From positions 47,399 through 111,398 of the forward strand of contig NZ_VNHS01000016.1 of the NCBI RefSeq assembly GCF_008124765.1: DNA of 64,000 nt, given 5' to 3'. A program made the position numbers and the translations under genes. Below are positions 43,154 to 52,029 of the stretch, one piece after another. Every line of letters begins with the position of its first letter. Within the stretch, counting starts at the first letter, position 1. The stretch comes from Paenibacillus methanolicus (GTDB lineage: Bacteria > Bacillota > Bacilli > Paenibacillales > Paenibacillaceae). The notes beneath the pieces are model-generated. The model was not told the DNA's origin, did no database searches, and saw only the letters and a list, made by a program, of their open reading frames with translations.

Positions 43154-44104
43154 TTACGAACGAATAATGAGTCCTGCCGCGCCGACGACGCCCGCGTTGT
43201 TGCCCAGTACGGCCGGGACGATCTCCACGCCTTCCGCGACGATATCCGGCGTTGCCTTCTGGAAGGCTTCGCGGATCTGTTCGAACAAAAATTCGCCTGC
43301 CTTGGAAACGCCGCCGCCGACAATGAATCGCTGCGGGTTGAGCACGACGGCGACTTGCGCCATCGACTTGCCCAAGTAGTACGCCGCGCGCGTTACGATG
43401 CGGGCCGCCACTTCGTCGCCGGCCTTCGCCGCGTCGACGACATCCTTCGCCATGATGTGCGGCACGAACGACAGGGACGTCCGGTCGCCGCGTTCTACAG
43501 CGTCCTTAGCCATACGGATGATGCCCGTCGCGGACGAGACGGTTTCCAAGCAGCCCATTTTGCCGCAGCCGCATTGAATCGCTTCCAAATCCGGCACGAT
43601 CGACATATGGCCGAGCTCGCCCGCCATGCCCGCGAAGCCCTCCACGATCTTGCCGCCGACGATGATCCCGCCGCCTACGCCCGTGCCGAGCGTGTAACAG
43701 ACGCAGTGATTCACGCCGCGACCCGCGCCAGCCCAAGCTTCGCCGAGCGCCGCCACGTTCGCGTCGTTGTTGACGAGTACTTTCTTGCCGAGTTTCTCTT
43801 CCAGAATTGCCTTCAGCGGCACGTTGCGGAAGCCGAGGTTCGGGGAAAATTTAATGATGCCGTTCGGAATATCGAGAAAACCGGCGGTACCGACGCCGAC
43901 GCCCTCCACTTGTTCCCAGCTGTAAGGAGATTGTTCGACGATGAGCCGCGCGTAGGAAGCGATATTGTTGCACGCCACTTCCGTGCCTTTATCGGCCTCC
44001 GTCGGACCCTCGTACGTATGAAGCAGTGCGCCGTTCAAATCGCAAATCCCTACTTTGACGGAAGTGCCGCCGATATCTACGCCAACAACAATTTTCTCAG
44101 ACAT
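43154..44104 (-). CDS. glcK: Glucokinase, ROK family
   Basis: A 316-residue kinase phosphorylating glucose with ATP. The ATP-binding start is VVGVDIGGTSVKVGICD, followed by the ROK zinc motif QCGCGKMGCLETVSSATGI near residue 175 and EGVGVGTAGFLD. The longer frame to 44179 is rejected because AGAGGTGG precedes ATG 44104. It may handle glucose released by intracellular glycosidases such as the GH31 enzyme. Confidence 0.93.
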   Translation of the reverse strand: MSEKIVVGVDIGGTSVKVGICDLNGALLHTYEGPTEADKGTEVACNNIASYARLIVEQSPYSWEQVEGVGVGTAGFLDIPNGIIKFSPNLGFRNVPLKAILEEKLGKKVLVNNDANVAALGEAWAGAGRGVNHCVCYTLGTGVGGGIIVGGKIVEGFAGMAGELGHMSIVPDLEAIQCGCGKMGCLETVSSATGIIRMAKDAVERGDRTSLSFVPHIMAKDVVDAAKAGDEVAARIVTRAAYYLGKSMAQVAVVLNPQRFIVGGGVSKAGEFLFEQIREAFQKATPDIVAEGVEIVPAVLGNNAGVVGAAGLIIRS

Positions 44105-44214
44105 GAATAAAGCCACCTCTACAATAATGGTTGGGTTGCTGCTGTTCCCACTATAAGTGACGCCCAAGGAGGCGGTCAAGACTCTCTAGCGGGAGCGGCG
44201 CGTTGACGCGAAAC

Positions 44215-44243
44215 GACGCTGCCCGACTCCACCCGGGCAGCGT
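44215..44243 (-). terminator. Probable terminator of trxB
   Basis: An 11-bp stem gacgctgcccg/cgggcagcgtc with a 7-base loop. The U-tract is short, so termination may be partial. Confidence 0.5.
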
Positions 44244-44289
44244 CCCTTCTCGCGGCGTCCTGCAATTCGGCCGCCTAAACCTTACGCAA

Positions 44290-45237
44290 TTACAACGATT
44301 GGCTCCAATCGTGTACCGCGTGTCCTTCGAGGAATTTCTCGCAATCGAGCGCGGCCATGCAGCCGCTGCCCGCCGCGGTAATCGCCTGGCGGTACTTGTT
44401 GTCCTGCACGTCGCCGCAGGCGAAGATCCCCGGAATACTCGTCTCGCTCGTGCCCGGCTTCGTGATCAGATAACCGGTCTCGTCGACTTCCAGCTGTCCG
44501 CCGAGGAACTTCGTGTTCGGCGTATGGCCGATCGCCACGAAGATGCCGTTCGTCTCCAGCACTTCTTCTTCGCCGCTCGCGTTGTTGCGCACCTTGAGTC
44601 CCGTAACGCCCATTGGTCCTGCCACCACTTCCAGCGGCGTCCGGTTAAGCGCCCAGCTGATTTTGCCGTTCTCGCGGGCCCGGTCCTGCATGATCTTCGA
44701 GGCGCGCATTTCTTCGCGGCGATGCACGAGCACGACTTCCGACGCGAAGCGCGTCAGGAAGTTCGCTTCCTCCATCGCCGAATCGCCGCCGCCCACGACG
44801 ATAATCTTCTTCCCGCGGAAGAAGAAACCGTCGCACGTCGCGCAGGTGCTGACGCCGCGGCCGACATTCTCGCGCTCGTTCGCAATGCCGAGGTACTTCG
44901 CCGACGCGCCCGTCGAGATGATGAGCGCCTCCGCCTGCAATTCGCCTTGCCCTTCCACCTGAAGGGTGAACGGACGTTTCGACGTATCGACCGAGTTCAC
45001 CCAACCGGTGCGGAATTCCGCGCCGAAACGCTCCGCTTGCTTGCGCATGTTCGCCATGAGATCCGGCCCCATGATCCCTTCCGGGAACCCCGGGAAGTTC
45101 TCCACTTCGGTCGTCGTCGTCAACTGGCCGCCCGGTTCCGGACCTTCGATGACCAGCGGGTTCATGTTCGCCCGCGCCAAGTAGATCGCCGCCGTCAATC
45201 CGGCTGGACCGGTACCGATAATAATCGCTTTGTACAT
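44290..45237 (-). CDS. trxB: Thioredoxin reductase
   Basis: A 315-residue NADPH-dependent flavoenzyme that reduces thioredoxin. It has FAD-binding GTGPAGLTAAIYLARA, the redox pair in STCATCDGFF near residue 135, NADPH-binding VVGGGDSAMEEA and the C-terminal GIFACGDVQDNKYRQ. AAAGGAGG precedes ATG 45237. A small perfect hairpin (45300-45316) separates it from the TPR gene upstream. Confidence 0.96.
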   Translation of the reverse strand: MYKAIIIGTGPAGLTAAIYLARANMNPLVIEGPEPGGQLTTTTEVENFPGFPEGIMGPDLMANMRKQAERFGAEFRTGWVNSVDTSKRPFTLQVEGQGELQAEALIISTGASAKYLGIANERENVGRGVSTCATCDGFFFRGKKIIVVGGGDSAMEEANFLTRFASEVVLVHRREEMRASKIMQDRARENGKISWALNRTPLEVVAGPMGVTGLKVRNNASGEEEVLETNGIFVAIGHTPNTKFLGGQLEVDETGYLITKPGTSETSIPGIFACGDVQDNKYRQAITAAGSGCMAALDCEKFLEGHAVHDWSQSL

Positions 45238-45327
45238 TCGAGAATGCCTCCTTTGCAATCCAACCTGCGCCCGCCATGGCCCGAGGCCGCTCGCGCCTGA
45301 CGCCGCTATGCGGCGTTCCAGCGTTCC

Positions 45328-47076
45328 TTAAGCGTCGCCTTTCGCGTCCAAGGCAGGGAAGATCATTTTCATTTTTTCCTTAATCCCGCAAATTTCATCA
45401 ATCCGTTTGGCGCATTTGCTCACCGTCGCGATCGACGTCCCGTACCGCTCCGACACTTCATGGTACGAAATCGTCCGCCGGTGCATCTTCGCCGTCAAAT
45501 ATTCGAGCGCGGCCGCCCATCCTTCAACCTTACCCAGCTTGGGCGCATCCGGATACACGCGGGATAGAAAATCGATCCACAGCGTCAGTAAGTCATGCTG
45601 CTGGACGAGATCGTAGTGCTTGTTCATCCGTCCGAGCGCCGCTTCGAGTACTTCCTGCCACTTCGGATCCCACTCCGGCAGACGCGAAGGCATGCGGCTG
45701 TGCTCGATCGTCGTCGCTTTGCCTTCCAGATGAACCTCGAGCGCCTCGTGCACGCCGATCGTGCGAAGGACGAACACCGCGATGCGTTTCAAGTAATCGT
45801 CTTCCTGCTCTTCTTGAATGAACGCGCGCAGCGCGTCTTTCACTTCGTTGTCCGCGATCATGCCCAGCGCCTGAATGACCTGCAGCTTCGTGCCGCGGTC
45901 GCCGTGACGCAGCGCCCAGAAGAAGGAGGAGCGCACCAGCGGGTCGCGCTTCATATGATCGGGCAGCGTCTCGCTCGATTTCTCCCATAGCTTAAACTGC
46001 TCTTCAAACGGGAGATGATAGTGGTAGCTCGCGGTCCCGGCTTCCCCGCCGGCGCGCACGTGCGTCAATTGCTCCAAATAATAGCCCGGCACGTTCGATT
46101 TCGGATCCATCTTGGCCGCTTGCTGCCAGAATCGCTCGGCTTCGTCCAGCCGCCCGATGTTCCATGCCGCCACCGCCGTGTAATGGTACAAGCAAGCATC
46201 GTCGCGCAGCGCGCCGTCCTTCATCAGCCGAAGGAAATGCCGGTGCGCCTGTCCGTGCTCGCCGAGAATCCCCATCGTCGTCGCCAGCTTGAACACATGC
46301 TCTTGGTGAAAAGGCACCGTCTTGCGCAGCAGCTCGACGAGCGGCCGCAGCGCTTCCGCATCCCCGGCATGCTGGTGGAATATCGCGAGATTGCACAGCG
46401 CGTGCAAATTGCCAGGCTCCTGCGCGAGCACTTCCTGAATCGTCGTCATCGCCCTGTCGAACAGGCCCATGTAGTAATACGCCAGCGCCAGATTGTTGCG
46501 GGCCGCCAGGAACTCGCCGTTCTTCTCGACGATCGTCTCCAGGAGACGCACCGCCTCGGCGAACTTCCCTTCCTCGAGCATCGCGCGGGCTTGATCATGC
46601 TCGAAATATCCTTCGCGCGCCTTGACCGACGCGATCTTCATCGGCCGCTCGAGCTCGTAATGGAGCAGCTCCATCATCTCTTCCGCTTCGTCGAGGAACT
46701 GGCCCTCGGCGTCTTCCTCGAGATAGCGGATGAGCGCGTCCTCGGCCGATTCGTACTGCTCCATGTTGGCGTAGTTATTCGCCATATAGAAATGGCACTC
46801 CGTCATCGCCGGGTCGAGCTCTTCGACGATGTTGCGGAGCACGTTGTTGGATTCCTCGTAATTGCCCATCTCGGACAAGATTCCCGCCATGTTGCAGTGA
46901 TTGACCGGATTGCCCGGCTCGTATTCGACCGCGCGGCGAAAATACTTCAGTGCCTTGTCATAATGATATCGATCCAGCGAGCGCACCGCCCGTTCGAAAA
47001 AGAAAGTGGCGTCCCAGTGAATCGGTATGATGTTCGTCTTATGACTTGGCGCGGCCGCACGCTTCTTCTCTTTCAT
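45328..47076 (-). CDS. Tetratricopeptide-repeat protein with C-terminal HTH
   Basis: A 582-residue soluble protein. TPR-type helices begin near residue 25 (RYHYDKALKYFRRAVEYEPG) and recur through about residue 330. A HEAT-like stretch follows (RHGDRGTKLQVIQALGMIAD). Near residues 535-560 the segment ISYHEVSERYGTSIATVSKC looks like a helix-turn-helix. It may therefore couple protein interaction to DNA binding. AGGTG before ATG 47076 supports this start over 47100. The same neighbourhood (prs, TPR, trxB) suggests conserved synteny in Paenibacillaceae, but its job is unknown. Confidence 0.75.
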   Translation of the reverse strand: MKEKKRAAAPSHKTNIIPIHWDATFFFERAVRSLDRYHYDKALKYFRRAVEYEPGNPVNHCNMAGILSEMGNYEESNNVLRNIVEELDPAMTECHFYMANNYANMEQYESAEDALIRYLEEDAEGQFLDEAEEMMELLHYELERPMKIASVKAREGYFEHDQARAMLEEGKFAEAVRLLETIVEKNGEFLAARNNLALAYYYMGLFDRAMTTIQEVLAQEPGNLHALCNLAIFHQHAGDAEALRPLVELLRKTVPFHQEHVFKLATTMGILGEHGQAHRHFLRLMKDGALRDDACLYHYTAVAAWNIGRLDEAERFWQQAAKMDPKSNVPGYYLEQLTHVRAGGEAGTASYHYHLPFEEQFKLWEKSSETLPDHMKRDPLVRSSFFWALRHGDRGTKLQVIQALGMIADNEVKDALRAFIQEEQEDDYLKRIAVFVLRTIGVHEALEVHLEGKATTIEHSRMPSRLPEWDPKWQEVLEAALGRMNKHYDLVQQHDLLTLWIDFLSRVYPDAPKLGKVEGWAAALEYLTAKMHRRTISYHEVSERYGTSIATVSKCAKRIDEICGIKEKMKMIFPALDAKGDA

Positions 47077-47161
47077 TCGCAAGGCACCTCCCCGGTCCAT
47101 CTTAAAGTTGCTACGATTATATCATAGCGAAGCCTATCCATACACGCAAAGAATATGGGAC

Positions 47162-47294
47162 GAATCGCGGACGTACCCAAAGCAAGGCGGCAGCCCGCGC
47201 CCCGCCACCGGTTCGAACGCGCCTCGCGCGCGGTCTTTGGTGGGAGGGCTGTGCGGGAAATCTGCCGCCTTTGCCTGTGGTTCGTCCGCGATTC
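47162..47294. repeat. Long imperfect inverted repeat between prs and TPR gene
   Basis: Outer arms gaatcgcggacg (47162-47173) and cgtccgcgattc (47283-47294) are exact complements. Inside, gcaaggcggcag pairs with ctgccgcctttgc, then gcgcc-rich arms pair imperfectly. The whole 133-bp unit could fold as one long hairpin. It has no U-tract on the minus strand. Confidence 0.6.
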
Positions 47295-47321
47295 AATTAT
47301 CGTACTGATAGCGAGATCCGC

Positions 47322-48272
47322 CTAGATGCCCGCGTTTTTGAACAATGTGCTGATCGAACCGCCTTCGATGATGATCCGGACCGTCTCGGCCAGAATCGGC
47401 GCTACGGAGAGCACCTTGAACCGGTCGGAACGGTTATCCGGAAGCGCGATCGAGTCGGTTACGACGACTTCTTTAATATTCGGGTGGTCCAATCGCTGCA
47501 AGGCAGGGCCGGAGAAGAGCGGATGCGTCGCGCATACGTAGACGTCATGCGCCCCGCGTTCCTTCAGTCCTTCAACGACGTTGACAATGGTCGTGCCCGT
47601 ATCGATCAGGTCCTCGATAATGATCGGCGTCTGCCCTTCGACGTCTCCGATGACGTGAGTGATAACCGATTCATTATGAGCCGGACGCTTCTTGATCATG
47701 ATCGCGAACGGTGCGTCAAGATAGTTGGCGAGTTTCTCGGCCGTGGAAGCGCGTCCCGCGTCCGGAGAAACCACGATCGGATTCGGAATGTCTTTCGATT
47801 TCAAATAGTCGCTGATCAAATCCAGGCCGGTCAGATGGTCGACCGGAATGTTGAAGAACCCTTGGATCGCCGGCGCGTGCAGATCGATCGTCACGACGCG
47901 AGTCGCGCCGACCGTGCTAAGTACATCTGCCAGCATTTTCGCCGAAATCGGCTCGCGCGGCGCGGCTTTCCGCTCCTGACGCGCGTAACCGTAGTACGGA
48001 ACGACAATGTTCACCGTGCGCGCGGATGCGCGTTTCGCGGCGTCAATCATGACGAGCAGTTCGACGAAATGATCGTTGATCGGATGCGAGAACGACTGCA
48101 CCAGGAAGACGTCGCAGTTCCGGATCGTCTCCTCGTAGTGGACGTAGATCTCGCCGCTTTTGAAACGGGACACTTTAATTTTGCCAAGCGGCAGGCCGAG
48201 TTCGGCGCTGATCTGCTCGGCAAGCTTCGGGTTCGAAGAACCCGAAAAAATACGCACCTTGTCGCTAAACAT
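47322..48272 (-). CDS. prs: Ribose-phosphate pyrophosphokinase
   Basis: A 316-residue enzyme making PRPP from ribose 5-phosphate and ATP; PRPP feeds nucleotide synthesis and the HisG step encoded nearby. It has IFSGSSNPKLAEQISAELG, the catalytic loop YYGYARQERKAAPREPISAK and the PRPP-binding VVSPDAGRASTAEKLA and IIIEDLIDTGTTIVN. GGAGGG precedes ATG 48272; the longer frame is rejected. Confidence 0.96.
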   Translation of the reverse strand: MFSDKVRIFSGSSNPKLAEQISAELGLPLGKIKVSRFKSGEIYVHYEETIRNCDVFLVQSFSHPINDHFVELLVMIDAAKRASARTVNIVVPYYGYARQERKAAPREPISAKMLADVLSTVGATRVVTIDLHAPAIQGFFNIPVDHLTGLDLISDYLKSKDIPNPIVVSPDAGRASTAEKLANYLDAPFAIMIKKRPAHNESVITHVIGDVEGQTPIIIEDLIDTGTTIVNVVEGLKERGAHDVYVCATHPLFSGPALQRLDHPNIKEVVVTDSIALPDNRSDRFKVLSVAPILAETVRIIIEGGSISTLFKNAGI

Positions 48273-48358
48273 GATACCCTCCTGAGCGATTAGACCACTA
48301 AATTTGCATAACGAAGCTTGTTTCGACAACTTCCATTATACATAACTTTAAAAATAAT

Positions 48359-49165
48359 TCAAAAATCAATCATGGCGCGTTTGCGTCCCTCGAACGTAGC
48401 CAGCTGCGTGAATCCGACTTCTCGCAGGAGCGCGCGGGCTTCTTCTAAATATTGCCCAAGCCGCTCGGGCTGATGCGCATCGGAGCCAATCGTGAGCGGA
48501 ATCCCCAATTCTAACGCTTTCGACAGCATTCTGCGGCTCGGGAACATCTCGGCAACGGGCATCCGAAGTCCCGACGCGTTCAGCTCGATCGCAAGCCCGT
48601 TCGCGCGGACCGCTTCCAGCGCGGCGTCCTCCATCGGCGTCACGTCGCCTTCCGGCTTGAAGCCGAATCGCTTGATGACGTCGATATGGCCGATATAATC
48701 ATAGAACCCGGTCGCGCATGCTTTTCGCACGGCGTCGTAGTACTGCGCGTACACCGCCATCCGGTCGCGACCGTCCCATTCATGCGTCTGCCGGAAGTCG
48801 GAAATATCCCAGGTGCCGAGAAAATGGACGGATCCGATGACGTAATCCCATGGATAGGCGCGGACAATACGTTCGATCTGCTCCTCGCAGCCTTCGATGT
48901 AATCGCCTTCCAAGCCGACGCGTACGTCGATCTGATCCTTATACTTGGCCTTGAGGTTGAAAGCTTCTTCGACGTAACGAGGCAGCTCCTCCATCGGCAT
49001 GGCCATCTCCGGGTAGTATGTCGCCGGGTCGACGTGCAGCAGCGGCATATGGTCGGACAGGCCGAGCTGATCCAGCCCGATCTCGATGCCGCGCTTGACG
49101 TACTCCTCCAGCGTGCCGACCGCGTGTCCGCAGCGGACGTGGTGCGTATGGTAATCGATGTTCAT
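48359..49165 (-). CDS. hisJ: Histidinol-phosphatase, PHP family
   Basis: A 268-residue metal-dependent phosphatase of the PHP superfamily converting histidinol phosphate to histidinol. The metal motif DYHTHHVRCGHAVG is near residue 4, then LSDHMPL, VIGSVHFLGTWD and the C-terminal TIGSDAHQPERLG. Its position at the end of the his operon supports this role over other PHP functions. Confidence 0.88.
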   Translation of the reverse strand: MNIDYHTHHVRCGHAVGTLEEYVKRGIEIGLDQLGLSDHMPLLHVDPATYYPEMAMPMEELPRYVEEAFNLKAKYKDQIDVRVGLEGDYIEGCEEQIERIVRAYPWDYVIGSVHFLGTWDISDFRQTHEWDGRDRMAVYAQYYDAVRKACATGFYDYIGHIDVIKRFGFKPEGDVTPMEDAALEAVRANGLAIELNASGLRMPVAEMFPSRRMLSKALELGIPLTIGSDAHQPERLGQYLEEARALLREVGFTQLATFEGRKRAMIDF

Positions 49166-49214
49166 GTTCGTCGTGCGCCCCTTTCGCTACTGTTGCAAGC
49201 CGTGCAGCACGAAA

Positions 49215-49241
49215 CCGAGCTTCCGCATCCTGCGGGCTCGG
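49215..49241 (-). terminator. Hairpin after hisIE
   Basis: Nested stem ccgagc/gctcgg with inner ccgca/tgcgg in the gap between hisIE and hisJ. It is followed by only a short U-run on the minus strand, so it may attenuate rather than end transcription. Confidence 0.4.
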
Positions 49242-49257
49242 CTTCGGTGTTTACGTC

Positions 49258-49956
49258 TTATTCGCTAAGCTGATAAGCCGATTTCGGTTTGTTGTAGCGG
49301 CGTCCGAGCTCGTACATGAGGTCGTCCAGCGGTAGGCCGCGCTCGCGCAGCAGCACCATCAGGTGGAAGAGCAGGTCGCTCGCTTCGTAGCGAAGCTCGG
49401 TATTGTCGTTGTTCTTGGCCGCGATAATCACTTCGCCGGCTTCCTCCCCGATTTTCTTGAGGATCTTGTCAACGCCCTTATCGAACAAATACGTCGTATA
49501 TGCGCCTTCCGGACGTTCCGCATGGCGGGAGGCGATAACGCTCTCTAGCTGGCTCAGCATCGCGAATCGATCCGCCGATCCTTCCGCCGCTTGTCCCTCC
49601 GCGTCTTGGCGCGCGAAACCTTCGACATCATTGAAGAAGCAGCTGTACTTGCCGGTATGGCAAGCAGGTCCCTGCTGCTCGACGCGAACCAGCACCGTAT
49701 CGCCGTCGCAATCGTAGTGCATGGAGACAATGCGCTGCGTGTGGCCGCTGGTCGCGCCTTTATTCCACAGCTCGCCGCGGGAGCGGCTCCAGAACCACGT
49801 CGATCCGGTCTCGAGCGACTTCGCAAGCGAATCCCGGTTCATATAGGCGAGCATGAGCACTTCTTTGCTGCTGTAATCCTGCACGATCGTCGGCACGAGA
49901 CCGCTCTCGTCCCATTTGATGCGTTCCGCCAGCGCGGCGCTTTCGTTGTGGCTCAT
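49258..49956 (-). CDS. hisI: Bifunctional HisIE
   Basis: A 232-residue fusion. The N-terminal phosphoribosyl-AMP cyclohydrolase (about 1-115) has LMLAYMNRDSLAKSLETG and metal Cys/His in QQGPACHTGKYSCF. The C-terminal phosphoribosyl-ATP pyrophosphohydrolase (about 140-232) has KKIGEEAGEVIIAAKN and RYEASDLLFHLMVLL. ATG 49956 overlaps the hisF stop by ATGA, so translation is coupled. An upstream frame extending to 50343 is a shadow. Confidence 0.95.
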   Translation of the reverse strand: MSHNESAALAERIKWDESGLVPTIVQDYSSKEVLMLAYMNRDSLAKSLETGSTWFWSRSRGELWNKGATSGHTQRIVSMHYDCDGDTVLVRVEQQGPACHTGKYSCFFNDVEGFARQDAEGQAAEGSADRFAMLSQLESVIASRHAERPEGAYTTYLFDKGVDKILKKIGEEAGEVIIAAKNNDNTELRYEASDLLFHLMVLLRERGLPLDDLMYELGRRYNKPKSAYQLSE

Positions 49957-50711
49957 CGCACCTCGACTCCTTTGCTGCGCAGGTCGTTCTTCACGTCTGC
50001 GATCGTCAATTCTTTGTAGTGGAAAATGGTCGCCGCAAGCCCGGCATCCGCCCGTCCCGCTTCGAACACGTCGGCAAAATGCTCCGCGCGCCCCGCGCCG
50101 CCCGACGCGATGACGGGAATGCCGACCAGATCGGACACCGCCCGCGTCAGCTTCACGTCGAAGCCGTCCTTCGTGCCGTCCGCGTCCATGCTCGTGAGCA
50201 GGATCTCCCCCGCCCCGAGCTGCTCGACCCGTTTCACCCACTCCAACGCCCGAATGCCGGTCGTTTTGCGTCCGCCGTGGGTGTACACTTCCCATTCGCC
50301 CCATTCGGGGTTGAACTTCGCGTCGATCGCGACTACGATGCACTGCGAACCGAATTTGCGCGCGCCGTCCTCCACGAGCTGCGGGTTCACCACGGCCGCG
50401 GTGTTAATGCCGATCTTGTCCGCTCCGGCGCGCAGCAGCCGCTTCATGTCGTCGACATGAGCGATGCCCCCGCCCACGGTGAACGGAATCGTAATCTCGC
50501 CCGCCGTCTTGCGCACGACTTCGATCATCGTCGCCCGTCCTTCGTGGGAGGCCGATATATCGAGGAAAACGAGTTCGTCCGCGCCCTCTTTATCATAGAT
50601 CGCCGCAAGCTCCACCGGGTCGCCCGCATCGCGCAAGTTCACGAAATTCACGCCTTTGACGACGCGCCCGTCCTTCACGTCCAGACAGGGAATAATCCGT
50701 TTGGCCAGCAT
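49953..50711 (-). CDS. hisF: Imidazole glycerol phosphate synthase subunit HisF
   Basis: A 252-residue TIM-barrel cyclase that joins ammonia from HisH to PRFAR. The start RIIPCLDVKDGRVVKGVNF contains the catalytic Asp, and ILLTSMDADGTKDGFD contains the second. AGGAGG precedes ATG 50711. It follows hisH directly with a 62-bp gap. The usual hisA gene is not between them. Confidence 0.96.
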   Translation of the reverse strand: MLAKRIIPCLDVKDGRVVKGVNFVNLRDAGDPVELAAIYDKEGADELVFLDISASHEGRATMIEVVRKTAGEITIPFTVGGGIAHVDDMKRLLRAGADKIGINTAAVVNPQLVEDGARKFGSQCIVVAIDAKFNPEWGEWEVYTHGGRKTTGIRALEWVKRVEQLGAGEILLTSMDADGTKDGFDVKLTRAVSDLVGIPVIASGGAGRAEHFADVFEAGRADAGLAATIFHYKELTIADVKNDLRSKGVEVR

Positions 50712-50773
50712 AACGCCGCCTCCTCTTCCATCCAATCATCTGCGCGGGAGTCCCGCTCCCGGCGCTCCAATTC

Positions 50774-51403
50774 TTATTCGGCCGCGCGCCGCGTCGGTTC
50801 CGCGCCCGTCAGGGTCAAGAAATTCCGCAGCAGCTGCATGCCGAGCTCGCCGCTTTTCTCCGGGTGGAACTGCATGCCGTACACGTTGCCGCTGCCGACG
50901 ATCGCCGGGACCGGCTGATAGTAGTCGGTCGTCGCCAACAAATCCGCCTGCCGGGCGGGCTTCGCGTGATAGGAGTGCACGAAGTAGACATGACCCTCGG
51001 ACAATCCGGAGAAGAGCGGGCATTCTTGACCGAAACTCAGTTTGTTCCAACCCATGTGCGGCACCTTGTAATCCCCTTGGAAGCGTACCACCTTGCCCGA
51101 CAGCAGCGCCAAGCCGTCGTTCAGTCCGTGTTCTTCGCTCTGCTCGAACAGCAGCTGCATCCCTAAGCAGATGCCGAGCAGCGGCTTGCCGGAGGCCGCA
51201 TACCGCTTGGCGGCGCCGTCCAGCCCCGTCTCGCGCAGGTTCTCCATCGCGTCGCCGAACGCGCCGACGCCCGGCAGAATCGCGCCCTCCGCGCTCATGA
51301 TCACCGCCTCGTCATCGGTCACGACAGCTTCGAAGCCGAGCCGCTCGACCGCCTTGCTGACGCTGTGCAAGTTGCCCATGCCGTAATCGATGATGGCGAT
51401 CAT
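50774..51403 (-). CDS. hisH: Imidazole glycerol phosphate synthase subunit HisH
   Basis: A 209-residue class I glutamine amidotransferase supplying ammonia to HisF. It has IAIIDYGMGNLHSVSKAVE, the nucleophile Cys in LLGICLGMQLLF near residue 80, and YGMQFHPEKSGE with catalytic His and Glu. Its ATG is one base from the hisB stop codon. Confidence 0.96.
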   Translation of the reverse strand: MIAIIDYGMGNLHSVSKAVERLGFEAVVTDDEAVIMSAEGAILPGVGAFGDAMENLRETGLDGAAKRYAASGKPLLGICLGMQLLFEQSEEHGLNDGLALLSGKVVRFQGDYKVPHMGWNKLSFGQECPLFSGLSEGHVYFVHSYHAKPARQADLLATTDYYQPVPAIVGSGNVYGMQFHPEKSGELGMQLLRNFLTLTGAEPTRRAAE

Positions 51404-51404
51404 C

Positions 51405-52004
51405 CTACAGCACCCCTTTCGTCGAAGGCACTCCTTGCACGCGCGGATCGATGCTCGTCGCTTCGTCCAAGGCGCGTCCGAGCGCTTTGAACACCGCTTC
51501 GATCATATGGTGGGTGTTCTGTCCGTAATGTACGATCACGTGCAGCGTCATCCGCGCTTCCAGCGCCAGCTTCCACAGAAACTCGTGCACGAGCTCGACT
51601 TGGAAGGAGCCGACTTGTTGGGACGGATACTGCGCCCGGTATTCGAAATGCGGACGGTTCGACAGGTCGATCACGACCTGCGCCAGCGCCTCGTCCATCG
51701 GCACGAATACGGAGGCATACCGCTTGATGCCGCGCTTGTCGCCGAGCGCCTGTTGAATCGTCTGACCGAGGCAGATGCCGATGTCTTCGACCGTGTGGTG
51801 ATCGTCGATGTCCACGTCTCCGCGTCCGTCGACCGTCAGGTCGAACTGGCCGTGCTTCGTGAACAGGTCGAGCATATGGTTCAGAAACGGAACGTCCGTC
51901 TCGATCTTCGCCGTGCCGCTGCCGTCAATCGCGAAGGCCAGCTTAATATCCGTCTCGTTCGTCTTGCGCGCCACTTCGGCCGCGCGAATCGCGTTCTCCG
52001 CCAT
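51405..52004 (-). CDS. hisB: Imidazoleglycerol-phosphate dehydratase
   Basis: A 199-residue manganese enzyme, monofunctional form. Two metal-binding repeats are seen: VDIDDHHTVEDIGICLG near residue 60 and QNTHHMIEAVFKALGRAL near residue 160. It lies between hisD and hisH in the operon. Confidence 0.96.
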   Translation of the reverse strand: MAENAIRAAEVARKTNETDIKLAFAIDGSGTAKIETDVPFLNHMLDLFTKHGQFDLTVDGRGDVDIDDHHTVEDIGICLGQTIQQALGDKRGIKRYASVFVPMDEALAQVVIDLSNRPHFEYRAQYPSQQVGSFQVELVHEFLWKLALEARMTLHVIVHYGQNTHHMIEAVFKALGRALDEATSIDPRVQGVPSTKGVL

Positions 52005-52029
52005 CTAAAGTCCCCCTGCTTTCCTTCGT

